In this document: positions 28,693 to 36,012 of the stretch, piece by piece
Layout: each line of letters opens with the position of its first letter
Position numbering within the stretch: the first letter of the stretch is position 1
NCBI RefSeq assembly: GCF_030548205.1
Contig: NZ_JAUORV010000011.1
Coordinates: 109,757 to 173,756, forward strand
DNA length: 64,000 nucleotides
Direction of reading: 5' to 3'
From: Aliiglaciecola sp. 3_MG-2023
GTDB taxonomy: Bacteria; Pseudomonadota; Gammaproteobacteria; Enterobacterales; Alteromonadaceae
Translations under genes and position numbers: made by a program
The notes under the pieces: model-generated
Database searches by the model: none
What the model saw: the letters and a program-made list of their open reading frames with translations, nothing else
What the model was told of the DNA's origin: nothing

Positions 28693-29667
28693 ATGAATAT
28701 TGTCACTCCCACCCCAACCGCCATATTATTTCCAACGAATAATGTCAGCACTGACGCTGCTCGTAGGGATAATCAACAGCGGGAAACGATCCCACAGACC
28801 AGCAATGCTGAAAATTCTGCAGCTGAGAGTGGCTTAGGCTCGGAGTCAGATCGTGTAAAAACCCCTAGTCAACAAGTTCAGGTGACCTATGAGCGACCTC
28901 AAGCTCAACAGAACAGTCAAACTCAAAGCGGTGCGACACAAGAAAATTTAGCAGATAAAGATAATGCTGAAGATCCTAGTGCTGGCAAAGAAGACGCGGA
29001 AAGTAAACAGCAGCAGCAACAACTAGCCGATCAGCAAGAAATTGAGGAATTAAAAGAGCGTGATGCCGAAGTTCGGTCACATGAACAAGCCCATGCTGCC
29101 GTAGGCGGTCAGTACGCTGCGTCGCCCACTTATGAATATGAAAACGGGCCTGATGGTAATCAATATGCTGTTAGTGGCGAAGTGTCTATCGACATTTCGG
29201 AGGAGGAAACTCCTGAAGAAACTATTCGTAAAATGCAGCAGGTAAGGGCTGCAGCTCTTGCGCCAGCAGATCCTTCATCACAAGATTTACGGGTTGCAAG
29301 TGAAGCCACTAAAATAGCAACAGAAGCGCGTTCTGATATCGCTAAGGAAAAAGCGGAAAGTGCTAAACAAGCTATTACTAATAATATCGAGCAACAATTT
29401 AGTGATTCGTATAGCTCATCTGTTGAAGAGTCAACGGAATCGCCCCTTACCGCCAATGTTCCCGATTTAGATGAAATTGTCGACGGGTTTGCTGCCGAGC
29501 CTCCGACTCGCTCGTTAGATCGAGGTGCGGATATTGCCAGTCTTGAGCAAAACCGCGAGCGCCTTGAAAATCGTGATGGCGGAATCTTACAGCGAGTATC
29601 CGTGATTGAAAATTTCTATCAAAAAGTATCTGAACCTCGCTCTTCACAATTACAACTCAGTGCCTAA
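28693..29667 (+). CDS. SprA-related putative metalloprotease-like protein
   Basis: 324 residues without an evident signal peptide. The first 110 residues are low-complexity, rich in Gln, Ser, Asn and Glu. The conserved core (about 115-215) contains H130-EQA-H134, a zinc-metalloprotease-like HExxH motif within EVRSHEQAHAAVGGQYAASPTYEYE. The following QYAVSGEVSIDIS and the helix RKMQQVRAAALAPADPSSQDLRVA are the signature of the SprA-related family. The activity of the family is not established. It is the second gene of a pair with the rod-like 106-residue protein. A hairpin with T-run follows the stop. Confidence 0.82.
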   Translation: MNIVTPTPTAILFPTNNVSTDAARRDNQQRETIPQTSNAENSAAESGLGSESDRVKTPSQQVQVTYERPQAQQNSQTQSGATQENLADKDNAEDPSAGKEDAESKQQQQQLADQQEIEELKERDAEVRSHEQAHAAVGGQYAASPTYEYENGPDGNQYAVSGEVSIDISEEETPEETIRKMQQVRAAALAPADPSSQDLRVASEATKIATEARSDIAKEKAESAKQAITNNIEQQFSDSYSSSVEESTESPLTANVPDLDEIVDGFAAEPPTRSLDRGADIASLEQNRERLENRDGGILQRVSVIENFYQKVSEPRSSQLQLSA

Positions 29668-29700
29668 AGTCCACTTGAAGTAAGTGGTTACTTTTGTTTT
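29666..29700 (+). terminator. Terminator after the SprA-related gene
   Basis: AAAGT-CCACTT and AAGTGG-ACTTTT pair around a GAAGT loop with small internal mismatches, followed by TTTTGTTTT. Confidence 0.6.
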
Positions 29701-29756
29701 ATCCCTTTAAATTTAGCAATCAACCTTATTGATTGTTAATGATTCACTATTAGCTG

Positions 29757-29873
29757 TTAGTCGGCTTTGGTGCCAACATCCTCACAAACAAGCATAACCT
29801 TGCCCGTGGGGATATTGACAACTTCCCAATGAGGATGGTCGTTTTTACTTCTGTTTTGCTTTTGCAAATGCAT
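29757..29873 (-). CDS. Possible 38-aa gene overlapping the end of tex
   Basis: A frame starting at an ATG inside the last codons of tex (29 bases of overlap) encodes 38 residues. It includes [18 protein letters not shown] and ends EDVGTKAD. The part beyond the tex stop has a balanced, protein-like composition unlike random frames. No family recognised, and no independent SD other than tex coding sequence. Weak call, included because small coupled genes are easily missed. Confidence 0.3.
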   Translation of the reverse strand: MHLQKQNRSKNDHPHWEVVNIPTGKVMLVCEDVGTKAD

Positions 29874-32193
29874 CTGCAAATGCATTCCCCATAGCCGCAT
29901 TGCCTGGTGCAGATGATTGCTTGCGGGTATTATCTCGGCCTTGACTTTTAGCCGGACGAGGACTTTTATTGCTACTTCTGTTGTCAGTTCTTGATGAATT
30001 TTCTCTCGGTCTGTGAGGCTTAGCCGAGTTGTCATCTAATTTCATAGTAAATGCGATTCGTTTGCGCTGTTCATCCACTTCAATGACTTTAACTTTGACT
30101 ATGTCACCGGCTTTTACGACTTCTCTGGGGTCAGAAATAAACTTATTGGTCATTGCAGAAATATGCACCAAACCGTCTTGATGAACTCCCACATCCACAA
30201 AGGCCCCAAAGTTGGCTACATTACTAACCACACCCTCTAGAATCATGCCTTCTTTCAAATCAGATATTTTTTCGACGCCTTCTTTGAAAGCCGCGGTTTT
30301 AAACTCTGGTCGAGGGTCCCGTCCAGGTTTTTCTAATTCCGCGATAATATCGGTTACAGTGGGTAAACCAAAGTTATCATTGGTATAGGTTTCAGGAGAT
30401 AAGGTTTTTAAAATATCTTTATTGCCAATCAGATCGTTGACGGCACAGGCGGTTTTATCAACGATGTCATTAACCACAGGGTAAGCTTCTGGGTGGACTG
30501 CTGAGGCATCAAGTGGATTGCTACCATTCACGATGCGTAAGAAACCAGCAGCTTGTTCATAAGCCTTTGGACCTAACCTTTCTACTTTGAGTAAATCTTT
30601 GCGTTGGTTAAAGGCTCCATGCTGATCGCGAAACATAACAATGTTTTGCGCTAGCGTGCGATTCAACCCTGATACATGGGATAACAATGCAGGTGAGGCA
30701 GTATTTACATCCACACCCACCGCGTTCACACAATCTTCAATAACATGCTCTAGGGATTTGCCAAGGTTACTTTGGCTTACATCGTGCTGATATTGACCAA
30801 CGCCAATGGCTTTAGGTTCGATTTTTACAAGCTCAGCAAGGGGATCTTGTAATCTGCGAGCGATGGACACTGCCCCGCGTAAAGATACGTCCATTCCTGG
30901 CAGCTCTTGAGAAGCTAGTTCTGATGCAGAATATACCGATGCACCTGCTTCACTGACGACAATTTTGCGCAGGTTTAATTCAGGCGCAGATTTAATTAAC
31001 TCTGCCACGAGTTTGTCTGTTTCTCTCGAGCCTGTGCCATTGCCAATGCTGATTAGTTGAACCTTGTGTTGCTTACACAAATTGGCTAATGTGCGCAGTG
31101 ATTTGTCCCACTGATTTTGTGGTACGTGAGGGAAAATTGTGTTGGTCGCAACCACTTTACCGGTGGTGTCTACTACTGCTACTTTTACGCCAGTTCTTAA
31201 ACCAGGGTCTAATCCCATGGTAACTTTTGCTCCTGCAGGAGCGGCCATTAGCAAGTCATTTAAGTTGCGAGCAAATACGCCAATCGCTTCTTCTTCGGCT
31301 TGCTCTCTGATTGCTCCAAACAGTTCTGATTCCATATGCAGTTGGATTTTTACTTTCCAAGTCCACTGCACTACCGTGGTTAACCACGCATCAGCAGGTT
31401 GCCCACTAAATTGTAAATCTAGATGGTCGCGAATGATGGTCTCACAATAGGCACTACGATCGTTTTCTTCTCGTTGTGGATCGGCATCAAGGTTAACTTG
31501 AAGTAGTCCTTCATTGCGCCCACGAAACATGGCCAAGGCGCGGTGGGAGGGCACTTTATTGATTTTTTCACTGTGGGCGAAATAATCTGAATATTTGGCT
31601 GCTTCTTTTTCTTTACCGTTGACGACGGTACTTCTGATATGAGCATTTTGCTGCAAATAACGACGAATTTTTTGCAATAAGGCCGCATCTTCAGAGAAAC
31701 GTTCCATTAAAATATATTTAGCGCCGTCTAGAGCAGCTTTTGCATCTGCAACACCTGCTTCTGGATTAACAAACTTTTCGCCTTCTTCCTGAGGATCTAA
31801 TTGTTGATTTGCAAACAGCGTGTCTGCTAGTGGCTCAAGACCAGCCTCTATTGCGATTTGTCCTTTGGTGCGTCGTTTGGGCTTAAAGGGTAAATATAGA
31901 TCTTCCAATTCGGTTTTATTCTCAGATGCCTGAATCTTATGACTCAACTCTGGGGTGAGTTTGCCCTGCTCATCAATGGATTTAAGAATCACTACTTTAC
32001 GCTCCTGCATTTCACGTAAGTAGCCTAAGCGCTGTTCTAAAGTTCTTAATTGCGCATCATCTAAGCCAAAAGTGGCTTCTTTTCTGTAACGCGCGATAAA
32101 TGGTACTGTGGCGCCGCCGTCTAATAGTTCAACAGCCGCATTAACTTGTTTCTGCTCGACGTTAAGCTCGCTAGCAATTTTTTCGATGATCAT
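29845..32193 (-). CDS. tex: Tex family RNA-binding transcription accessory protein
   Basis: Nucleic-acid-binding protein related to eukaryotic Spt6; in E. coli the orthologue is YhgF. About 782 residues. The N-terminal Tex domain begins [28 protein letters not shown] YqgF/RNase H-like domain ([15 protein letters not shown]), helix-hairpin-helix repeats ([16 protein letters not shown]) and an S1 domain ([28 protein letters not shown]) follow. A Ser/Arg/Lys-rich disordered tail follows the S1 domain. The ATG at 32193 has AAGGG seven bases upstream and is preferred over 32214. It follows greB on the same strand, the E. coli greB-yhgF order. Confidence 0.95.
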   Translation of the reverse strand: MIIEKIASELNVEQKQVNAAVELLDGGATVPFIARYRKEATFGLDDAQLRTLEQRLGYLREMQERKVVILKSIDEQGKLTPELSHKIQASENKTELEDLYLPFKPKRRTKGQIAIEAGLEPLADTLFANQQLDPQEEGEKFVNPEAGVADAKAALDGAKYILMERFSEDAALLQKIRRYLQQNAHIRSTVVNGKEKEAAKYSDYFAHSEKINKVPSHRALAMFRGRNEGLLQVNLDADPQREENDRSAYCETIIRDHLDLQFSGQPADAWLTTVVQWTWKVKIQLHMESELFGAIREQAEEEAIGVFARNLNDLLMAAPAGAKVTMGLDPGLRTGVKVAVVDTTGKVVATNTIFPHVPQNQWDKSLRTLANLCKQHKVQLISIGNGTGSRETDKLVAELIKSAPELNLRKIVVSEAGASVYSASELASQELPGMDVSLRGAVSIARRLQDPLAELVKIEPKAIGVGQYQHDVSQSNLGKSLEHVIEDCVNAVGVDVNTASPALLSHVSGLNRTLAQNIVMFRDQHGAFNQRKDLLKVERLGPKAYEQAAGFLRIVNGSNPLDASAVHPEAYPVVNDIVDKTACAVNDLIGNKDILKTLSPETYTNDNFGLPTVTDIIAELEKPGRDPRPEFKTAAFKEGVEKISDLKEGMILEGVVSNVANFGAFVDVGVHQDGLVHISAMTNKFISDPREVVKAGDIVKVKVIEVDEQRKRIAFTMKLDDNSAKPHRPRENSSRTDNRSSNKSPRPAKSQGRDNTRKQSSAPGNAAMGNAFADAFAKAKQK

Positions 32194-32312
32194 ACAAGAC
32201 CCTTGATAAGGCATATTTGCCTTGAAAAACTAAAAATGGGCTTCTAAGAGCCCAGAAATAAACAGCCGCAACTTTACCAGTGCGACAGATGATAAAAAAC
32301 ACCTAATAGCGG

Positions 32313-32786
32313 TTATTTTTCATATTCGATGCTTTTTATTAACCAATTGAACTCGCCAGCCTCGGTTCGTACGGTCGCTTCTTCATCAACTTCCTTTTTT
32401 AATAAGGCGCGAGCCATGGGAGAGTCGATGGAAATACAATCTTTACGGTCGAATATTTCATCATAGCCGACGATTTGCAGTTTTAAGGTTTTTTCGTCGT
32501 CGTTTTCTATTTCCACCCAAGCACCGAAAAACACTTTGCCTTCTTGCTGTGGGGAGTAGTCGACAACTTTTAAATTTTCGAGACTCTTGGTTAGATATCG
32601 AATGCGTCTGTCAATCTCACGCAGACGCTTCTTATTATACTGATAGTCTGCGTTTTCACTGCGGTCGCCTAAACTAGCGGCCCAAGTGACCTTTTTCGTT
32701 GTTTCGGGACGATCAACGCGCCAAAGGTGGTCGCGTTCATTCTGTAATTTTTGATATCCCTTGCGGGTTATTAACGGGGTTCTCAA
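32313..32786 (-). CDS. greB: Transcription elongation factor GreB
   Basis: Rescues backtracked RNA polymerase by stimulating transcript cleavage. An N-terminal coiled coil carries the acidic tip (DRSENADYQYNKKRLREID), and a C-terminal FKBP-like domain follows (FFGAWVEIENDDEKTLKLQIVGYDE). The frame is open to a TTG at 32828, but the TTG at 32786 has AGAGG eight bases upstream. It gives MRTPLITRKGYQKL, matching E. coli GreB's MKTPLVTREGYEKL, with 157 residues against 158. No ATG is available near this position, so greB appears to use a TTG start. tex follows after 119 bases. Confidence 0.93.
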   Translation of the reverse strand: MRTPLITRKGYQKLQNERDHLWRVDRPETTKKVTWAASLGDRSENADYQYNKKRLREIDRRIRYLTKSLENLKVVDYSPQQEGKVFFGAWVEIENDDEKTLKLQIVGYDEIFDRKDCISIDSPMARALLKKEVDEEATVRTEAGEFNWLIKSIEYEK

Positions 32787-32828
32787 TCGAAAAACCTCTT
32801 TATTTGTTAAACACTGTTTTGTATTCAA

Positions 32829-33269
32829 AGACTTAGTTGTCGACGGCTATTTAGTAACCTAACTATAAATTATAACTGATGTTTTATTAGTCAAAAATGT
32901 TCCAAAAAAACGATTATATTTAGCAGCCAAAAACGACATTTTAGGCTAATATTAAAGATAGTTAAACGACGTCCTGAAGCTTAAAGTAGATAACTAAAAT
33001 GTCGTTTTAACGTACGCTGTAGCTGACTTTCCTACCGAGCATGTTACAGGGTTTTATTATATAACGTAAATTAATCGAAGGTGACTTTTTAAAGGAGGCC
33101 TATCGGTAAAAACTGTCGGTGTTGAACACTTATCGTGTTGCACCTTCATTACAATTAGGTAGTACAATTTAAAATTTAAACCCGAATTAAATTTGGGCCT
33201 TAAGGTCGATTAGAAAGACCAATAAAAATCGTGGAATTAGGTTCAGCAAGGAAAATGCTGATAAAAAAT
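32829..33269. other. Structured intergenic region upstream of greB
   Basis: About 440 bases without a credible gene between greB and the fkpA terminator. It contains a long perfect inverted repeat (listed separately), an AAAGGAGG Shine-Dalgarno-like string at 33091-33098 with no usable start codon after it on the plus strand, and several short hairpins on the plus strand. These include AACAC/GTGTT near 33127-33141 with outer GGTG/CACC, CCCGAATT/AATTTGGG near 33181 and CAGCA/TGCTG near 33245. Since greB is read to the left, this is its leader region. A plus-strand small RNA ending at the 33270 terminator is the alternative. Confidence 0.45.
32930..33008. repeat. 79-bp element bounded by 15-bp perfect inverted repeats
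   Basis: Left arm 32930-32944 (AAAACGACATTTTAG) and right arm 32994-33008 (CTAAAATGTCGTTTT) are exact reverse complements with a 49-base AT-rich spacer. No clear target-site duplication is visible at the flanks. It could be a transcribed long hairpin in the greB leader or a miniature mobile element. Confidence 0.7.
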
Positions 33270-33305
33270 AAAGCCGGGAGTCATTTTGACTTCCGGCTTT
33301 TTATT
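33270..33305. terminator. Strong bidirectional terminator downstream of fkpA
   Basis: A 14-bp stem (AAAGCCGGGAGTCA with TGACTTCCGGCTTT, one G-U) encloses a 3-base loop. T-rich runs follow on both strands (TTTTTATT on plus; TTTATTTTTTAT on minus). It ends fkpA on the minus strand; on the plus strand no annotated gene precedes it. Confidence 0.88.
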
Positions 33306-33331
33306 GACTTGCTTATTTAAAAAATAGCGAT

Positions 33332-34063
33332 CTATTCAACAGCTTCTTTATTTAAGATGTCTAAAAGTTCAACTTCAAAAATTAGTGTTGAGTTTGGCGT
33401 GATTTTACCTGTAGCGCGTTCGCCGTAAGCAAGCTCTGACGGAATATAAAATTTATATTTCGAACCAACTGTCATTAATTGAACACCTTCAGTCCAACCT
33501 GCGATTACGCGATTGAGTGGGAAAGTCGCCGGCTCGCCTCGGCTGTATGAAGAATCGAATTCTGTGCCGTCTAACAGGGTACCGCGGTAATCAACTTTTA
33601 CGGTGTCTTCAGCTGAAGGGCTTTCACCTTCTGAAGAAATTAAGACTTCGTATTGAAGTCCTGATTCTGTTTCAGTCACGTTTTCTTTTTTCGCATTTTC
33701 AGCTAGCCACTGCTTTCCTTTCTCGATATTTTTTTCTGCTAATGCCAGTTGACCTGCTTGCATAGCTTTATCAATATCAGCATTCAATTTTTGAATTTCA
33801 CCTTGCTCCAATTGAGATTGTGCTTGCATAGCAGCAGCAAAGCCTTTCAAAATTAGTGCTCTGTCTAGTTCAACGCCCATACTTTCTTGGGTGGCCAAAC
33901 GTTGTTCAACAAAACCGCCAACACTTGCGCCGAACGCATAAGCTTGCTCTTCTTCAGCAGATGTGAACTTCACTTCTTCAACTTTTAACGGATCGGCTTT
34001 TTGTTGACAAGCAGTTATGCCGAAAACAGATGCGACGACTAATGCAATAGCTGCCTTTTTCAT
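33332..34063 (-). CDS. fkpA: FKBP-type peptidyl-prolyl isomerase, lipoprotein (FkpA-like)
   Basis: Periplasmic prolyl isomerase and chaperone. A signal sequence ending ITAC has a lipobox (C19), so this version is probably a membrane-anchored lipoprotein, unlike soluble E. coli FkpA. An N-terminal dimerisation helix region (about 30-125, including [15 protein letters not shown]) precedes the FKBP domain (about 145-240). That domain has [32 protein letters not shown] and LAYGERATG. 243 residues. GGAG lies eight bases before the ATG, and a small palindrome (34094-34115) lies in its leader. The neighbouring slyX matches the E. coli slyX-fkpA association. Confidence 0.9.
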   Translation of the reverse strand: MKKAAIALVVASVFGITACQQKADPLKVEEVKFTSAEEEQAYAFGASVGGFVEQRLATQESMGVELDRALILKGFAAAMQAQSQLEQGEIQKLNADIDKAMQAGQLALAEKNIEKGKQWLAENAKKENVTETESGLQYEVLISSEGESPSAEDTVKVDYRGTLLDGTEFDSSYSRGEPATFPLNRVIAGWTEGVQLMTVGSKYKFYIPSELAYGERATGKITPNSTLIFEVELLDILNKEAVE

Positions 34064-34093
34064 TCAATTTCTCCAAAATTTCTAAAAAATCAA

Positions 34094-34115
34094 TTTGCTT
34101 ATTTATTTAAGCAAA
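34094..34115. promoter_or_regulatory. Palindrome in the fkpA leader
   Basis: TTTGCTTA and TAAGCAAA form an 8-bp perfect stem with a 6-base loop, about 30 bases upstream of the fkpA start codon. It could be an operator or a leader hairpin; no known factor recognised. Confidence 0.4.
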
Positions 34116-34218
34116 CATTCAAATGCGTCTTTTCATTGTTGGGACCTAGACTCAACAATCTCATATATATTTGCGGGGCAGTTTAAATCTATCTGTCTAA
34201 ACATGCTAGCAACAAACT

Positions 34219-34248
34219 GTAAACGAGTAGGTGAATTTACTCGTTTAC
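34219..34248. promoter_or_regulatory. 11-bp perfect stem-loop between fkpA and the WD40 gene
   Basis: GTAAACGAGTA (34219-34229) and TACTCGTTTAC (34238-34248) pair perfectly around an 8-base loop. No T-run follows on either strand, so it is not a standard terminator. It could be a dyad operator or a leader structure serving the divergent fkpA. Confidence 0.5.
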
Positions 34249-34280
34249 GGCTTGGTATTTAACTCACCAATCGTTCTCAA

Positions 34281-34314
34281 ACGCGCATTTTAAGGTGACT
34301 TGGGTATATACTAA
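34281..34314 (+). promoter_or_regulatory. Promoter module upstream of the WD40 lipoprotein gene (copy 1)
   Basis: A 34-base segment beginning ACGCGCATTTTAA and ending in TATACT (-10, 34307-34312), 38 bases before the start codon. It is about 26/34 identical without gaps to the segment before yheS (35944-35977). No standard -35 occupies the expected place, where the shared CAAACGCGCA lies. Confidence 0.5.
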
Positions 34315-34350
34315 ACGAACTGAACTAATACACAAATTTGAATAGACAGT

Positions 34351-35361
34351 ATGTACAAAACAGCCGACCGAATGATTTTACAAAATCTACTTAGAAAAGC
34401 TTGCATCCCGCTAATCTTTATCCTTGCTGGATGCAGTGGTGCCATTAGTGAGCCCGATAAATCGGTGCGTCATGCCATTGAGGGAGCCTATGCAGCAGAT
34501 ATTTCTGTGGATAATAAAATTGCTGTAGTTTCCACCGCCCAACAGGGGGTTTTAGTTTGGGATTTAGTCGCGCAAACCGAAAAATTCAAATGGAGCCATG
34601 AAGGGGAAGGTCATGTTGTCAACACTGTTGGCATAGTGCACATAGCTGCCGATAGCAGCTATGTGGTAACTGCAGATAGAGATGCTTTTGCACTTTGGAA
34701 CTTATCCTCAGGGGAACCTGAAGGGTTCTGGCGAATAGATGAAGCCAGTGTTCGCGATATTGCTGTAAGTAATAATGGGCGTGGCATTTTAGTTGGCCGT
34801 GGGAATGGCAAAGCAATGTTTTTTGAGCCTACTACAGGGCGCCGACTGGAGTTTCTTGGTCATCAAGAGAAAATCAATAGCGTAGATATATCGCCCAATG
34901 GGTTCTATGCGCTCACCGGTGGCAATGATTATGTTGCTTACCTATGGGATACTCGTAGTGGTCAGGTTGTCCATCGGTTTACTCACTCCAGCCGTGTAAC
35001 AAAAGTTGCGTTAGATGATGCTGGCCGCTATGCGTTTACTGCAGACAGTAAACGAGGCGCAAAAATATGGGACCTGCAAACTGGGCAAGAAATAAGTCAG
35101 TTATCTTTTATACAACGGCAAAAAATCTTTAGTGCCGCTACCTTTTCCGAAGATGGTAAATATTTAGCCACGGGTTCGCCGGGAAGATCGCTGAATCTCT
35201 GGTCAGTTTCCACGGGCAGTGAGATTCAAGAATGGCGTGTCACCCCCAAAGATGGCACGCAACCTCAAAGTGCGGTGGTTTATGCGGTGAGCTTCGAACA
35301 AAAAAATCAGTTATTATCTGAAAGTAGCAGCGGACTTGCCGAGTATTGGGCAATCGAATAG
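34351..35361 (+). CDS. WD40-repeat lipoprotein
   Basis: 336 residues. A lipoprotein signal ends in ILAGC (C28), then a beta-propeller of about six or seven WD-type repeats. Visible closing strands are GVLVWDLVAQ, FALWNLSSGE, VAYLWDTRSGQ, AKIWDLQTGQ, LNLWSVSTGS and AEYWAIE. It is likely a periplasmic or outer-membrane-tethered scaffold; the partner is unknown. Starts at ATG 34351 or 34372 are both possible, as neither has a good SD. slyX begins within 5 bases of its stop, so the two are cotranscribed. fkpA lies divergently upstream, which hints at an envelope role. Confidence 0.85.
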   Translation: MYKTADRMILQNLLRKACIPLIFILAGCSGAISEPDKSVRHAIEGAYAADISVDNKIAVVSTAQQGVLVWDLVAQTEKFKWSHEGEGHVVNTVGIVHIAADSSYVVTADRDAFALWNLSSGEPEGFWRIDEASVRDIAVSNNGRGILVGRGNGKAMFFEPTTGRRLEFLGHQEKINSVDISPNGFYALTGGNDYVAYLWDTRSGQVVHRFTHSSRVTKVALDDAGRYAFTADSKRGAKIWDLQTGQEISQLSFIQRQKIFSAATFSEDGKYLATGSPGRSLNLWSVSTGSEIQEWRVTPKDGTQPQSAVVYAVSFEQKNQLLSESSSGLAEYWAIE

Positions 35362-35365
35362 GAAT

Positions 35366-35593
35366 ATGAGTACAAATATGAGTACCGATTTACACAATGA
35401 AATAGCGCACCTGCAGACGCAGTTGGCGTTTCAAGAAGACACTATTGAACAACTAAACAGAGCATTGGCCGACCAACAGATTCAAATCGACAAAATGGCC
35501 TTCCAGCTTAAGCATATGACCGAGAGGATGAAACAGATTGAGCCTTCAAATATTGCAGATTCCACAGAAGAAGCTCCTCCACCCCACTATTAA
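35366..35593 (+). CDS. slyX: SlyX family protein
   Basis: A short coiled-coil protein of 71-75 residues. It has the family's heptad region (LQTQLAFQEDTIEQLNRALADQQIQIDKM) and C-terminal PPPHY. Function unknown; in E. coli slyX neighbours slyD and fkpA. The ATG at 35366 follows AGGA too closely and the ATG at 35378 is rather far from it, so the start is one of these two. A longer frame into the WD40 gene (35336) is unlikely. Confidence 0.9.
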   Translation: MSTNMSTDLHNEIAHLQTQLAFQEDTIEQLNRALADQQIQIDKMAFQLKHMTERMKQIEPSNIADSTEEAPPPHY

Positions 35594-35692
35594 CATTGTT
35601 AACTCAAGGTTCGAGTATTCTTCGGTTGTTGAACACTATTGACTCTAGTTTTTTCAACAACCATGGAAAAAGATGACTTCCGCTAACCTGTT

Positions 35693-35896
35693 TTAGGGCT
35701 TAAACACGCCAATAACACTTTCATTTTGTCGTTTAGCGGAGTCAACTTGTTGCTCTGTTTGTGACTCAGTGTAATCACATTTTACACAGGCTAGCTTTTC
35801 AACATTATTCTCGAAAAACAGCATTATGGTATCTTGTGCTTTGCAGTTGGGGCATATGGCACCGGCCACGAAGCGTTTTTTAGTTTTGTTAGTCAT
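35693..35896 (-). CDS. yheV: YheV family putative zinc ribbon protein
   Basis: 67 residues with two CxxC pairs (ICPNCKAQD and ACVKCDYTE) forming a zinc ribbon. The family frame is clear: KKRFVAGAICPNCKAQDTIM...ESVIGVF, very close to E. coli YheV (RKRFIAGAKCPACQAQDSM...QVIGIF) as remembered. Function unknown. It is divergent from yheS, as in the E. coli yheV-yheSTU region, though kefB and kefG are missing here. Confidence 0.9.
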   Translation of the reverse strand: MTNKTKKRFVAGAICPNCKAQDTIMLFFENNVEKLACVKCDYTESQTEQQVDSAKRQNESVIGVFKP

Positions 35897-35943
35897 TAAT
35901 ATTTGCTACTTGATTAGGCTAATTAACTTTCATTGTTGCACAA

Positions 35944-35977
35944 ACGCGCAATTTAAAGTGGTATAGGTATATAATAC
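35944..35977 (+). promoter_or_regulatory. Promoter module upstream of yheS (copy 2)
   Basis: A 34-base segment (ACGCGCAATTTAAAG... with TATAAT at 35970-35975), 37 bases before the yheS ATG. It matches the segment at 34281-34314 in order and spacing, including the preceding CAA. The region immediately downstream also shares AACTAAT and TTTGA-TAG with the other copy. Confidence 0.55.
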
Positions 35978-36012
35978 GCCAATTCAACTAATTTGATTAG
36001 TATTCTTCGTAA

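Noticed and set aside
29757..30035. 92-residue frame at the end of tex in another frame
   Set aside because: The upstream two thirds is a shadow of tex coding sequence; only the last 38 residues are kept as a weak small-gene candidate.
33091..33200. Short ORF after the AAAGGAGG string
   Set aside because: No ATG, GTG or TTG lies at a proper distance, and the nearest TTG frame gives only 17 residues.
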